From positions 1-52,746 of the forward strand of contig JAKBZR010000002.1 in NCBI GenBank assembly GCA_021842405.1: a stretch of DNA of 52,746 nt. The letters are read 5' to 3'. The stretch comes from a bacterium. GTDB taxonomy: Bacteria > Armatimonadota > Chthonomonadetes > Chthonomonadales > JAMCWF01. The notes under the pieces were generated by a model. It was not told the DNA's origin, did no database searches, and was given only the letters and a program-made list of their open reading frames with translations. Shown here one piece after another: positions 36,187 to 46,697 of the stretch (positions within the stretch are counted from its first letter, which is position 1; each line of letters begins with the position of its first letter). Made by a program: the position numbers and the translations under genes.

Positions 36187-39131
36187 GGCGGATTTCATCA
36201 TGGCGATGGTTGGGATCAGGGTTATTCCTTTGCGCCGAGTTGTGCGTCTGGGCGCAAGGGATACCGAACGGAAGATTCAATCATGGTCTCGATGACTGGC
36301 ATATCATCGGAGATGCCTGGGGAGTGACGAACGAGCCTCGCGTCAACTCAATCGGCAAGTACCACGCCGAATCGAGGGTTGGCGGTGAAGAGGCTCGTGG
36401 TGTTCTGCGCTCTTCCCCATTTCTGGTGGGTCCATCTTGCCTATATTTTTTGCTGAACGGATACGCCGGCAACGCCAAGATTGGGCATAACGTGGTTCAA
36501 TTGGTTGATGTGAAGACCGGTCGCGTGCTGCTTTCAGCGATTCCGCCCAATTCCGACGGATTTTCATGGTATAAATGGAACTTACAGCCCTTTGTGGGAC
36601 AAAAAGTCTATTTAAGAGCAGCCGATGGCGCCTCCGCGAACGGGTATGCCTGGTTGGGGCTGGCGGATGTTCATCTCATTCTCTATCGCCCGAAATCATA
36701 TCCGCCGGGGAAAGTGACAATCCGCCAGCAAGACGGCGTCATCGCATTAGAAAATCGTTATCTCCTCATCCGATACGACCGACGGCATGCTCGCCTCTCG
36801 CTGCTTTGCCTGGATGCGAGCGGCAAAGCAGCCGTATATGGCCCTCAACTGCTGGCTCGGGACAGCGGTATGGGGCCGCTTGATGTTGTCGGCGCGTCGG
36901 CACCGGTACCGACTAAAATCATTCGAGAAGGCGCCCAAGTATCTCTCCGAATCGGGCCTTTTGACGAGCTTGAATGCAAACCGGCGCTTTTGGGTCATAC
37001 AACGGGGCAGCCTAATTTCACCGTAGGCACGATCAACCGATCACCACAGCCTCAACTTCGCGAGACCGATACGATAACGATCTCGCCTGGAAAACCAGAT
37101 TTTACCATTGTGCGATCGCTCCAGTTGTTGCGCTCGGCATCTTCCAAGCCGTTCGGCGCCTATATCGCACGGCTTACAAGAGATATAGGCAACTCCTGTG
37201 TCCTCTTTGGTGGGAAGAAGGGTTGTGTCTTAAATGATGGGCGCGGGCCGGTGTTGCTGCACGATAGTTCGGCGCCGCTTGCCGGGATCGTTTCCAAACA
37301 CGATCTCAATCAAACGCTGCTGGTGCATTACGGGCCGGTCCAAGGCGTGCGGGTAGTTGCATTAAGCGGAACGACCACTCATTCCGGCTTTTTTGGTGAA
37401 GAGTTGGAGCCGAATCAGCCCCTACCAAAGGGCGCCATAATCAACCAAAAAATCGTGGTCTATGCGGGCTGGAGGGGCGATGTGCCGTCCCTTCACCTTT
37501 TGAAAGCGACCACTTCATCCTTTGACCCAACCGCCGAGCGGTTTATTTTTTGGACCTCGATCATCGGAACCGCACGAGCATTTGCACTAACTACACCGAA
37601 TAGCAAGCGGTCCACCACTGTGACATTGCAGGCGACCGCTGCGCGACTGGCGCCCGGCATGCCTCAGTGGATGATGAACGCCTACAGCGCCTGCTGGATC
37701 CGAGACATCGCGCACGGCTGGATGAGCGCCTCCATCGTTGCCGGCAGTGCTCCGTTAAGTTTACTGCGGAATGAGATAGTTGCTTTCGCCGAGCGGTGCA
37801 GGTCGGATGGCTGGGTTCCCACCTGGATTGACACCCACGGCGAAGCGGCCTACGGCAACGAAGACGCGATGGCCTACCTCATTGATATGGCCTACCTTTA
37901 CACCTCCCGAACCGGTGACCGTAAATTCCTGTGGAGAGATATCCCCGCTCTCGTTCGAGCCGGTAACGCGATCGGAAATCTGCTCGATTCCAATGGACTG
38001 CCGGTTGTTAAACCGAATTGCGACACCTGGCCCGATATGGGTTTGATCAAGGGGGAGCAGACCTACCTGGCGGCGGTCTGTTACGAGGGTTTGAGGCATC
38101 TCTCTTCCCTGCTGCGCTGGCTTCATAGCCCCGTTGCGGCCGATCGTTATGACGTGATCGCCGAGCGTATCCGTTCAGCCGCAAACCAGGATATCTCTAA
38201 GGGCGGTTTGTGGGACCCGCAACATGGGTATTATATCGGATGGCGAACGCCGACCGGCCAAATTATGCCGCCGGAAACCAGCGGCAACCTGGTCGCGATC
38301 GGTGTGGGCTTATGTCAAAATAGAGGCCAGGCCCGTTCAATTCTGCAATACTTGGATGCACATCGCCGCTACATCTATCAATCCAGCGTCTGCCCTGACG
38401 CCTATACCGTCCAACCGGAGCCACACATGCTCAACCAATGGCTGCCTTGGATTGCTGGCTGGGATGTATTGGATCGGATCCATCTTCACGATCCATTGGC
38501 ACATTATGTGTTTAACCGCCTGATGGCGGACTATCGGTTGTCTGCAATGCCTTTTCGAGAGGGGGCGTCACTCGGACAAACCGATCGAAACTCGGGCAAT
38601 GCGGGGCGTATCTGGGATTCCTGGGGGCTATTGGCCGCGATCTACAAGGGGCAGTTTGGAATCAATATGACTCCGGCACACTTTCGAATTTCCCCTCGCT
38701 TAATCTTGGGGTCGGGCGGCCGGATCAGCAATTTGAATTGGCACAATTACCGGTATAACCTAACGTTTCAAGGCAAAGGGCAACCGGTCAGTGTCTTTCA
38801 AGGCAAACAACCGATCGGCTCTTTGATTTTACCGCCCGGCGGCGGTGATTTTACGTTTAAATCAGGAGACCAACTGCGCACACCACTGCTTCTTAATGCA
38901 TCGGAGGACGTCCGGTTGGATGCCATAAAGTTAATCCGCCAATCTCTCTACTTGTCAGTAAAACCGGCATCTCCAGGCGAAACACTCACCATCGCCTGCC
39001 CAGCCCACCAAACCGCTCGGATAACCGGCCTGGAGCACGGAGATAAAACTCAAATGAAATCGGGTCATTTAATCCTCACTTTTGGCTGTAGTGCCGGCGA
39101 AAGACACCTCACGATTCGGGCGAAGCCTTAA
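36183..39131 (+). CDS. Secreted six-hairpin glycosidase-like protein
   Basis: Signal peptide, N-terminal lectin-like region, then (alpha/alpha)6-like region (MMNAYSACWIRDIAHGWMSASIV...GWVPTWIDTHGEAAYGNEDAMAYLIDMAYLYTSRTGDRKFLW). 4-bp overlap with the upstream gene. Confidence 0.72.
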   Translation: MRRISSWRWLGSGLFLCAELCVWAQGIPNGRFNHGLDDWHIIGDAWGVTNEPRVNSIGKYHAESRVGGEEARGVLRSSPFLVGPSCLYFLLNGYAGNAKIGHNVVQLVDVKTGRVLLSAIPPNSDGFSWYKWNLQPFVGQKVYLRAADGASANGYAWLGLADVHLILYRPKSYPPGKVTIRQQDGVIALENRYLLIRYDRRHARLSLLCLDASGKAAVYGPQLLARDSGMGPLDVVGASAPVPTKIIREGAQVSLRIGPFDELECKPALLGHTTGQPNFTVGTINRSPQPQLRETDTITISPGKPDFTIVRSLQLLRSASSKPFGAYIARLTRDIGNSCVLFGGKKGCVLNDGRGPVLLHDSSAPLAGIVSKHDLNQTLLVHYGPVQGVRVVALSGTTTHSGFFGEELEPNQPLPKGAIINQKIVVYAGWRGDVPSLHLLKATTSSFDPTAERFIFWTSIIGTARAFALTTPNSKRSTTVTLQATAARLAPGMPQWMMNAYSACWIRDIAHGWMSASIVAGSAPLSLLRNEIVAFAERCRSDGWVPTWIDTHGEAAYGNEDAMAYLIDMAYLYTSRTGDRKFLWRDIPALVRAGNAIGNLLDSNGLPVVKPNCDTWPDMGLIKGEQTYLAAVCYEGLRHLSSLLRWLHSPVAADRYDVIAERIRSAANQDISKGGLWDPQHGYYIGWRTPTGQIMPPETSGNLVAIGVGLCQNRGQARSILQYLDAHRRYIYQSSVCPDAYTVQPEPHMLNQWLPWIAGWDVLDRIHLHDPLAHYVFNRLMADYRLSAMPFREGASLGQTDRNSGNAGRIWDSWGLLAAIYKGQFGINMTPAHFRISPRLILGSGGRISNLNWHNYRYNLTFQGKGQPVSVFQGKQPIGSLILPPGGGDFTFKSGDQLRTPLLLNASEDVRLDAIKLIRQSLYLSVKPASPGETLTIACPAHQTARITGLEHGDKTQMKSGHLILTFGCSAGERHLTIRAKP

Positions 39132-39227
39132 TCCACACTTCCATTGGTAATCGGGCTATACCATTCAGACTCCCGCCGCAAAGGTGTAGATGCTCTTCGC
39201 TTATTAGTAGCTTTATAGGCTGAGCCG

Positions 39228-40436
39228 TTATCGGCGCAACACCTTTGACAGGTTAAAGATCGGCATATAGAGCGCCAATAGCACGAAGCCGACGATAAAT
39301 CCCAGTACCACGGTCAAAGCCGGCTCCATCAACCGCGTCAATACGCCGACCGTAAACTCGATGTCACGATCAAAAAACTCGGTGATCTGGTCCAGCATCA
39401 TATCCAGGTTTCCCGATTCCTCCCCTGCCGCGATCAGGCGAGTTACCAGCGGTGGAAACTCACCCGATTGTTCCAATGGCTGGGAGAGCAAAGACCCCTC
39501 TGAAACTTTCTTTATCGCATCGGCGACGACTTCGCTGAAGACACTGTTGCCGCAAACTCTTGCAGCCGTCTGCAAGCCGGATACGATCGGCACGCCGGCT
39601 GCAACCATAGAACCTAATGTGCGGGTGAAGCGGGCTACTGCTATCTTGCGGGTGAGCTTACCCAAGCCGGGCAGCTTTAATTTCCAGCGATCAACGATGA
39701 TCTTTCCTTTGGGAGTATCGTGAAACTTTTTAAACGCCTTTACCGCTACAAAAATGCCCCCAACGATGAGGTACCAATACTGGCGTATCCAGGCGCTTAA
39801 TAGAACCAACATTTCGGTGAGTGGCGGCAGCTTGGCATGAAACTGAGCGTAGACATGGGCGAAAACCGGTACCACGACCGTTAACATAAACGTTATGACT
39901 CCGAATGCGGTGAAGACAACCGCGATCGGATAGACGAACGCCGACTTCACCTTCTCGCGAAGCTGCTGCTCGCTGTCGAGCTGGCGCGCCGCAATCTCCA
40001 GCATCTCCTCCAGCGTTCCGCCGATTTCACCGGCTCTGACCAGGTTTTGAAAATTCTCCGGAAAGTATTGACTATATTTACCCAATGCCTCATGAAACTG
40101 CATCCCGGCCGTGATATTAACGTGCACATCCTGAAGCGCCTGCTTTAATTTTTGATTGGACGTTTGCGCGATAAGGGCGTGCACGCTGCTGACCAACGGT
40201 ATGCCCGCCCGCACTAGCGTTGCAAGCTGCCGGCTCATGATCACCAGATCGTTGAGGGTCGGTTTCCGATTGAAGGAAAGCAGTCCGGATGATGATTGAG
40301 ATTGCGGCTTAATGGTGGTGACGTAGAGGTTATTGCGGCGGAGCTGTTCCCTCGCGTCGCGCTCGTCAGTCCCACTGACTGATCCGCGAACCAATTTACC
40401 GGATTTATTCCGAGCGACGTAACTGAAGGCTGGCAT
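39228..40436 (-). CDS. Type II secretion/type IV pilus inner-membrane protein (GspF/PilC family)
   Basis: FSYVARNKSGKLVRGSVSGTDERDAREQLRRNNLYV; MSRQLATLVRAGIPLVSSV; RFTRTLGSMVAAGVPIVSGL; LIAAGEESGNLDMMLDQI. Confidence 0.95.
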   Translation of the reverse strand: MPAFSYVARNKSGKLVRGSVSGTDERDAREQLRRNNLYVTTIKPQSQSSSGLLSFNRKPTLNDLVIMSRQLATLVRAGIPLVSSVHALIAQTSNQKLKQALQDVHVNITAGMQFHEALGKYSQYFPENFQNLVRAGEIGGTLEEMLEIAARQLDSEQQLREKVKSAFVYPIAVVFTAFGVITFMLTVVVPVFAHVYAQFHAKLPPLTEMLVLLSAWIRQYWYLIVGGIFVAVKAFKKFHDTPKGKIIVDRWKLKLPGLGKLTRKIAVARFTRTLGSMVAAGVPIVSGLQTAARVCGNSVFSEVVADAIKKVSEGSLLSQPLEQSGEFPPLVTRLIAAGEESGNLDMMLDQITEFFDRDIEFTVGVLTRLMEPALTVVLGFIVGFVLLALYMPIFNLSKVLRR

Positions 40437-40446
40437 ATCTTTCCCC

Positions 40447-42345
40447 TTATGCTGCGCTCAATATCTCGTGAACGCTCACCTCTTCTTCCTTGTCGGTATC
40501 GCTGATGAGCGTTCTGGCTACTTCCTGCAGGGTGGTCAACCCGCTGAGCGCATGCTCGACCCCGGACTGCCGGATCGTCCGCATACCGGATTCGATGGCT
40601 GCGCGTTTTATAATGGTGCCATCCGCATTCGTCAAAACGAGGCGCCGCAGACGGCTATCCATCGGCATCACTTCAAACGCCGCAATTCGGCCCTTATATC
40701 CTCGATTGCTGCACCGCGAACACCCTTTACTGCGCTTGAGACTCGCTCTCGATAATTGATCCGGCCGTATCTCAAGCAACTGAATAAGCCCTTCATTGGG
40801 CGCGTCATCCACCAGGCAGTGAGTGCAGTTTAACCGAAGCAGGCGCTGGCCGATAACCCCAAGCACTGAAGAGCTGATCAGGAACGGCTCAATGCCCATA
40901 TTCTCAAGTCGAATGATTGCTCCAGGAGCGTCGTTGGTGTGCAGCGTTGAAAACACCAGATGCCCCGTCAGCGCCGCTTGAACCGCAATTTCAGCCGTCT
41001 CGCGATCCCGGATTTCCCCTACCATAATTACATCCGGGTCCTGCCTTACGATGGAGCGCAACCCGGTCGCAAACGTCAGATCAATTCGATGATTTACCGA
41101 AACCTGCGTGATTCCCGGCAACTGATACTCTACCGGGTCCTCTATCGTAACGATGTTTCGCTCCGAATCATTGATTGTATTGAGGCCGACGTAAAGCGTT
41201 GTGCTCTTGCCGGCGCCGGTCGGCCCGGTTACCAGTATCATTCCATGCGGGCGGCGAATGAACGCCTCGAAGTTTTCCATCTGTTCCGGTAAGAAACCCA
41301 ACCGGTCCAGCGCCACGATGATTCCGGTTTGGTCCAAAATCCGAAGCACTACCTTTTCCCCGTAAATGGATGGCAAGGTAGAAACCCGCATCTCATATCG
41401 CGGCCCGTTTTCGGAAAAGATAAGCCGTCCATCTTGCGGCCGGCGACGTTCAGCGATATTTAGTCCCGACATTATCTTGATTCGAGAGACAACGGCCGGA
41501 TGATGAGCGGAAGGTACCGTCATCTGTTCATATAAAACTCCATCCACTCGGTAGCGAACTCGGACATTTTCCCGCTGAGGCTCGATATGAATATCGCTGG
41601 CTTTTGCGCTTACTCCACCGCTGATGACCGAGTTAACCAATCGGACGATCGGCGCGTCTTCGGCCATTGTCACCAATTCGTCGGTCGAAATCTCCATCTC
41701 GACGGCGTTGGCTTCAATCTCGCGCAATACCATTTCGGCGGAGGAGCGGCTGTCGTATGCCCTGGCAAAGGCCCCTTGAATATCCACCTCAAGACTCAAT
41801 GTTGGAACGATACGCAGCCCGGTCATCAGATGCAGATCGTCCAAAATCGAGACATTCAGCGGGTCAGTCATTGCAACGATGAGCTGTCCAGGCCGCTTGC
41901 TGATCGGCAGAACCCGATTCTGGCGGGCATAGCTCTCGTTTATCATCGCTACCGCTTCCGGATCAATCGCATAAACGGAGAGGTCAACATAGGGAACATT
42001 GATGATCTGCGAAAGTAAACGACCAACTCTTTCGCTGGTGGCAAATCCGAGTTGTACCAGCGTATCACCTAAAAAACCACCGTGCGTTCGCGCCTTATCC
42101 AGCGCAATTCCAAGCTGCTCTTCGCCGATCAAACCGGCGTCAATTAGCCGCTGGCCGAGCAGCGCACCCATAACGCTAGCGGCTGTAATTTTATCCTTCT
42201 GCATTGAGCTCCCTGGTGGCAGCGAGGAATGTTTTTTGTTGTCCGGATTGGCGCTCGCTTCGCCGGCACCGGTTCCTGAATTAGCCATTTGTAAAAAGAA
42301 AAGCAGCTCTCCCTCAAATTTTCGCGAACGTAAAGGATGCACCAC
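40447..42345 (-). CDS. Type II secretion/type IV pilus assembly ATPase (GspE/PilB family)
   Basis: ILVTGPTGAGKSTTLYVGL Walker A, VRQDPDVIMVGEIRDRETAEIAVQAALTGHLVFSTLHTNDAPGAIIRL, zinc-finger-like LNCTHC...CSRCSNRGYKGR. ATG 42204 (MQKDKITA, with GGGAG RBS) may be the true start. Confidence 0.95.
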   Translation of the reverse strand: MVHPLRSRKFEGELLFFLQMANSGTGAGEASANPDNKKHSSLPPGSSMQKDKITAASVMGALLGQRLIDAGLIGEEQLGIALDKARTHGGFLGDTLVQLGFATSERVGRLLSQIINVPYVDLSVYAIDPEAVAMINESYARQNRVLPISKRPGQLIVAMTDPLNVSILDDLHLMTGLRIVPTLSLEVDIQGAFARAYDSRSSAEMVLREIEANAVEMEISTDELVTMAEDAPIVRLVNSVISGGVSAKASDIHIEPQRENVRVRYRVDGVLYEQMTVPSAHHPAVVSRIKIMSGLNIAERRRPQDGRLIFSENGPRYEMRVSTLPSIYGEKVVLRILDQTGIIVALDRLGFLPEQMENFEAFIRRPHGMILVTGPTGAGKSTTLYVGLNTINDSERNIVTIEDPVEYQLPGITQVSVNHRIDLTFATGLRSIVRQDPDVIMVGEIRDRETAEIAVQAALTGHLVFSTLHTNDAPGAIIRLENMGIEPFLISSSVLGVIGQRLLRLNCTHCLVDDAPNEGLIQLLEIRPDQLSRASLKRSKGCSRCSNRGYKGRIAAFEVMPMDSRLRRLVLTNADGTIIKRAAIESGMRTIRQSGVEHALSGLTTLQEVARTLISDTDKEEEVSVHEILSAA

Positions 42346-42574
42346 GGTCCGATTTCTATCACGCTTGATTGAATCGGTAGCTCGATAGAATGGCTCTTAC
42401 TGAATATATTCCTTATTTTTAGGTGAACCAGCTAATGATATTCGGTGAAAATGCCGGTGGTGAGGGATGGGAATTGGCACGAATTATGCAACAATACGAG
42501 GTAGTTCCAATTTGGCATCTGGATTAACAGTAAAACTGCAGTCCTGCCGTTGCTTAAAGTAGAGTAGATACCGA

Positions 42575-43984
42575 ATGCCGTGGGATTCACCGCTATATAC
42601 CGCCAGTGGGGGCGATTTGCGCCGCTTTATTCGTAGCCGCGGCGCCCTCATACTGAAGACAGCCGCGTCGGTGACGTGTATTGCGATCGTTGCGCTGCTG
42701 TTCATCCCAACCCGCTACCAGTCCGAAGTTCGCCTGCTAACCGAGGGCAATCATGCTGCATGGATGCAGGCCAACGCAAATAGTCCACTGAGCGGTCTGT
42801 TTGCCGCACCGGCCGGTCACGATGTGGCCACCCAAGTGGAGGAGATAATCAATCCCACCCTGCAAAATGAGGCGTTGAGCAAATTACACCTTAAGCAGCG
42901 CAATGTCCACTATCAAATCGCCCAAGTTAAAAATACCGACGTATTATCCATCAAAGCGAATGCATCGAATGCCGATCATGCGCAATCAGCGGCGCAAACG
43001 CTGGCCAACCTCTACCTACTTCGATCGGCAAACTACCGTCGTTCCGAACTGCTCAAGGCACGAGATTTTGCCGCCCGCCTGCAAGACAGCGCTCTTCAAA
43101 AACTTTTGAGAGCGGAAAGGGCCGAAGCTCAATTTAAACGAAAACACCAAATCGCCGATTTGAACGCTGAACAAGAGCAGCGCGAAATTGAGTTGGGGCA
43201 GTTGGGTGCACGCCGTAATGAACTTACCCATGAGGTTGCTGGCCTCCAGGCTCATTTACAGAGCTGCCGACAGCAGCTTAGCCGAACACCGCAAACCATC
43301 CAATCCACCACCAAACGAAGTAACCCTAAAATCAATGAACTTCGAGAGCAACTCGCCCAGTTGGAAACCGATCGCAAAGAGCTCCTGGTGCTTTACAAGC
43401 CAAATCACGTTAAAATCCAGACGATAGACGCCGGCATTATCGCATTGCGCGCTCGGTTGAAGCATGAACCTGCACTGGTTGCCATCACCACTCGATCCTC
43501 CAATACCGAGCGCATCGCGCTCGCCCGATCGATTCAAAATTTAAAATCCAAGCTGGCTGAAAGCAGCGCCTCTCTGAATCAGTTGACCGCCATCATCGCT
43601 CAATTGCGTGAAAAGATAGGCCGCTTGGCGGACTGGCAATCGGAATTGGAGCGAATCGAGCGGGATAAAGTCACCGCCACCACAACTTTTAATAATCTCT
43701 CCCAGGAAGTGATCAACCTGAATATCAGTGCAAAGGCGCAACCTGCAATCGCCCGCATCATACAGCCGGCCACAACTCCAGCCACCCCATTCTGGCCGAA
43801 TCGTTCACAGGTGATGGCAACCGCAATCGGACTCGGTCTGTTTCTGGGGATTTGCCTTGGATTATTGAAGGATTATCAAGCGGATCGGATTGGTGTCGTC
43901 ACCGATACTGCGGTCGTAACTCAACGAAACGATGAATTAATGGCCACCGACGATAATCCACCCCATTCGGAGCATAAACCATGA
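42575..43984 (+). CDS. Wzz/GumC-like polysaccharide chain-length determinant, no kinase domain
   Basis: N-terminal TM, large coiled-coil region, C-terminal P-rich FWPNRSQVMATAIGLGLFLGICLGLLKDY TM; followed by a Wza-like exporter. Confidence 0.85.
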   Translation: MPWDSPLYTASGGDLRRFIRSRGALILKTAASVTCIAIVALLFIPTRYQSEVRLLTEGNHAAWMQANANSPLSGLFAAPAGHDVATQVEEIINPTLQNEALSKLHLKQRNVHYQIAQVKNTDVLSIKANASNADHAQSAAQTLANLYLLRSANYRRSELLKARDFAARLQDSALQKLLRAERAEAQFKRKHQIADLNAEQEQREIELGQLGARRNELTHEVAGLQAHLQSCRQQLSRTPQTIQSTTKRSNPKINELREQLAQLETDRKELLVLYKPNHVKIQTIDAGIIALRARLKHEPALVAITTRSSNTERIALARSIQNLKSKLAESSASLNQLTAIIAQLREKIGRLADWQSELERIERDKVTATTTFNNLSQEVINLNISAKAQPAIARIIQPATTPATPFWPNRSQVMATAIGLGLFLGICLGLLKDYQADRIGVVTDTAVVTQRNDELMATDDNPPHSEHKP

Positions 43985-45150
43985 AGTATTTGGCGTTGCT
44001 GCTCATTATATTATGCGCTTCCCCTGCCCGCTCTGAAAATGCACCCACACCACAAAGCGAAAATTCCTACCGGCTAGGATCGGGCGATGTGCTGGAAATT
44101 ACGGTTGAAAATCATGATGATCTCAATCGGGTTGTAACGGTTGATCCCGATGGGGCATTTTCATTTCCCAGCATTGGGACTATCGCCGCAAAAGGCTTGA
44201 CGATTAAGCAGCTTGAATCCCAAATTCAGTCCAATCTAAACCGTACCTTCAACAACGCAACGGTGCTGATAAATCTAAAGGAGATGAAAGCGCACACCGC
44301 GCGAGTGATTGGGTCGGTGCAATCACCAGGAACGTATCCAATCCATAAAGATGAACGGTTACTGGATTTGCTTGCTTCAGCCGGTGGGCTGGCCATTCCA
44401 TTCCAAGACGCCAAATCCAGCCTTATCCGTGATCAGAATCAGATCGTGCATCTTGATCTGCCGCAGGCCATTTCTAAACCCGCCAGCGTCAACAACCCCC
44501 CAATCCATGACGGCGATTTGTTGATTATTGAAAAAATCGAGCGGATAAATCCGACCGCAAACGTCATCGGTCAGGCTGTTCGTGCCGGTAGTTACCCCAT
44601 CAATGGCTCAACCACCGTCACCGATCTATTGGCGGAGGCTGGAGGAGCAACACCTCTGGCTTCGCTCTCCGAGACATATATTCAGCGCGGACATGAAAAA
44701 TTTCACATTGATCTGGAACCTCTCCTTCAGCCGGATCGCTCGTTGGCGCCAATCACCACTTTCACGCTTAAAAATGGCGACACGCTGGTACTACCTGAAG
44801 TGAAGGCCAAATACCTCGTCATTGGAATGGTTGTACATCCCGCCGCCTATCCGCTTCATTCGAAGCAAACGGTAACGGTTCTGGAGGCGCTGGCCAGCGC
44901 CGGCGGCCATTTACCGGATGCGGATCTGTCCCGATCATTTCTCCTACATAAAGATTCCGCCACCAATGCGATGACCGTAAACCGCCTAAATTTAGATCGC
45001 CTGCTTCGGGATGGCAAAAATATCAACCGGATCGTGATCTCAGCCGGCGATACGCTCTACATCCCGGCGAAGGGCAGGCCTTTTGATTGGCAAAACATTT
45101 ACGGCCCCCTCAGCTCTCTTGCCTTTATGGGCTTACGGCTTTTTTATTAA
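43981..45150 (+). CDS. Polysaccharide export protein (Wza-like, SLBB domains)
   Basis: YRLGSGDVLEITVENHDDLNRVVTVDPDGAFSFPSIGTIAAKGLTIKQLESQIQ; repeated SLBB-type ARVIGSVQSPGTYPIHKDERLLDLLASAGG. Confidence 0.93.
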   Translation: MKYLALLLIILCASPARSENAPTPQSENSYRLGSGDVLEITVENHDDLNRVVTVDPDGAFSFPSIGTIAAKGLTIKQLESQIQSNLNRTFNNATVLINLKEMKAHTARVIGSVQSPGTYPIHKDERLLDLLASAGGLAIPFQDAKSSLIRDQNQIVHLDLPQAISKPASVNNPPIHDGDLLIIEKIERINPTANVIGQAVRAGSYPINGSTTVTDLLAEAGGATPLASLSETYIQRGHEKFHIDLEPLLQPDRSLAPITTFTLKNGDTLVLPEVKAKYLVIGMVVHPAAYPLHSKQTVTVLEALASAGGHLPDADLSRSFLLHKDSATNAMTVNRLNLDRLLRDGKNINRIVISAGDTLYIPAKGRPFDWQNIYGPLSSLAFMGLRLFY

Positions 45151-45173
45151 AGAATCAATGGTGACTTTGACAC

Positions 45174-46697
45174 ATGGAGTCAGCGCAGAAATATAGTTCT
45201 CGATCCTTAACGAGTAACATTGGGGCTATTTTAATTGGAAGCCTTGCCCAAAAGTTGTTAGCTCTGTATACACTGCGTGAGATCGCACGATACCTTTCTC
45301 CCGAGCAGTACGGGGTTTGGTCGGAGGTCTTTGTAGTTGCCGGTTTTTTCGGAACCATGGCGGATTTCAGCCTCGATGTGGTTGTTGCTCGCGAGCTGGC
45401 TCGTTCTGACAGCGGTCGTTCACAGCTTTTCGGCAATGCCATCCTGCTCAAGGTTATGCTGGCTATTCTATCTGCCCTGTTGTTAATTACGGCATCCTTT
45501 CTGTTGCCTTACCCGTCAGCGGTTCGCCGATTGATTATGCTCTCCTCGCTTTCATGCTGGGGATCGGTAGCATCGCTACTATCAGTCGCATGCCAGGTGG
45601 AGATGAAATCTCATTTGGCTCAAGTCTACTCGCTGGCCGCCACGATAAGTGTGCTGTCCGGTTTGTTGATTTTAATCCATTTAAAAGCCAGTATCGGCCA
45701 GCTCGTCTTAGCCCAATGTTGCCTCGGTTTGTCGTTTCAACTCGTACTGGGCCGCCAGGTATTTCGCTTTCTAATACCCGATTTTCATTTTTACAAACCC
45801 TATCAGAGACTATTAATCCGCTCGGCGCTGCCGATCGCCGCCTCAGCCTTCGCGGCTCAGCTTTATAATCGGTTTGATGTCTTTTACCTTGGAATGGTGC
45901 GCGGCCTTACGGAGGTTGGTTATTACGGCGCCGCCTACCGCCTTACCGAATCCTTTAGCTTCATCCCCGGCGCCATTATGCTTACCGTCTATCCGGCGCT
46001 GGCCTCGTCAGTTTGGTTTGACCGTGAGCATTTCCATCGGATCATCTACCGCTCCACCCAAGCCCTACTGATACTGGCGGTCCCACTGTTATTGATATTT
46101 ACCGGCTGCGCTGGGCCGATGTTAATCTTCTTCTTTGGACCGAGCTACGCGCCGGCCACCCCAGCGCTCGTCTGGCTGGCGGTGGCTGAATTTACCATGT
46201 TTTTTACCCCGTTGGCCTTCCAGATTTTACTGGTTTATGATCGGGAACGGTGGGTCGCGGGCATCAGCGCAGTGCTGGTGGCATTTAATGTCACCGCAAA
46301 CTGGTTTTTGATTCCGCGTTTCGGGTTTACGGCCGCCGCGGCAATAACGGCCGGCACTCAGACCATCGCATTGGGGTTAGCCGTTATCGGCTTTCCATCG
46401 AAAAATTATCTTATGCGGGCGGCTCCCCGGTTGCTGAAAATTCCGCTGGCTGGTTTGATCGCGGGGTCGGTTTTCTGGATTCTGCCATCTCTTCATCTAG
46501 GGGCGAAGGTCGGGTTGGCGATTGGGTTCTATATATGCGGCTTAGCGTTGAGCGGAGTGCTGCGAGAGGTGATCAAACCGGAGCGCTTGATGAAAATCGG
46601 CTCAACCACCCGCAGTTGCGATCAATTAAACCGCTCGCTCCGTCCGATTGAGATCGAAGACTTTACCGAAATGGCATGTCCCATCAATGATCGTTAA
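45174..46697 (+). CDS. Oligosaccharide flippase / polysaccharide biosynthesis protein (Wzx-like)
   Basis: About 12 TM segments; LALYTLREIARYLSPEQYGVWSEVFVVAGFFGTMADFSLDVVVARELAR. Confidence 0.9.
   Translation: MESAQKYSSRSLTSNIGAILIGSLAQKLLALYTLREIARYLSPEQYGVWSEVFVVAGFFGTMADFSLDVVVARELARSDSGRSQLFGNAILLKVMLAILSALLLITASFLLPYPSAVRRLIMLSSLSCWGSVASLLSVACQVEMKSHLAQVYSLAATISVLSGLLILIHLKASIGQLVLAQCCLGLSFQLVLGRQVFRFLIPDFHFYKPYQRLLIRSALPIAASAFAAQLYNRFDVFYLGMVRGLTEVGYYGAAYRLTESFSFIPGAIMLTVYPALASSVWFDREHFHRIIYRSTQALLILAVPLLLIFTGCAGPMLIFFFGPSYAPATPALVWLAVAEFTMFFTPLAFQILLVYDRERWVAGISAVLVAFNVTANWFLIPRFGFTAAAAITAGTQTIALGLAVIGFPSKNYLMRAAPRLLKIPLAGLIAGSVFWILPSLHLGAKVGLAIGFYICGLALSGVLREVIKPERLMKIGSTTRSCDQLNRSLRPIEIEDFTEMACPINDR

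Noticed and set aside
42484-42705. 73-aa minus-strand ORF over the start of the Wzz-like gene
   Set aside because: Antisense overlap with a well-supported coding start and no recognisable features.
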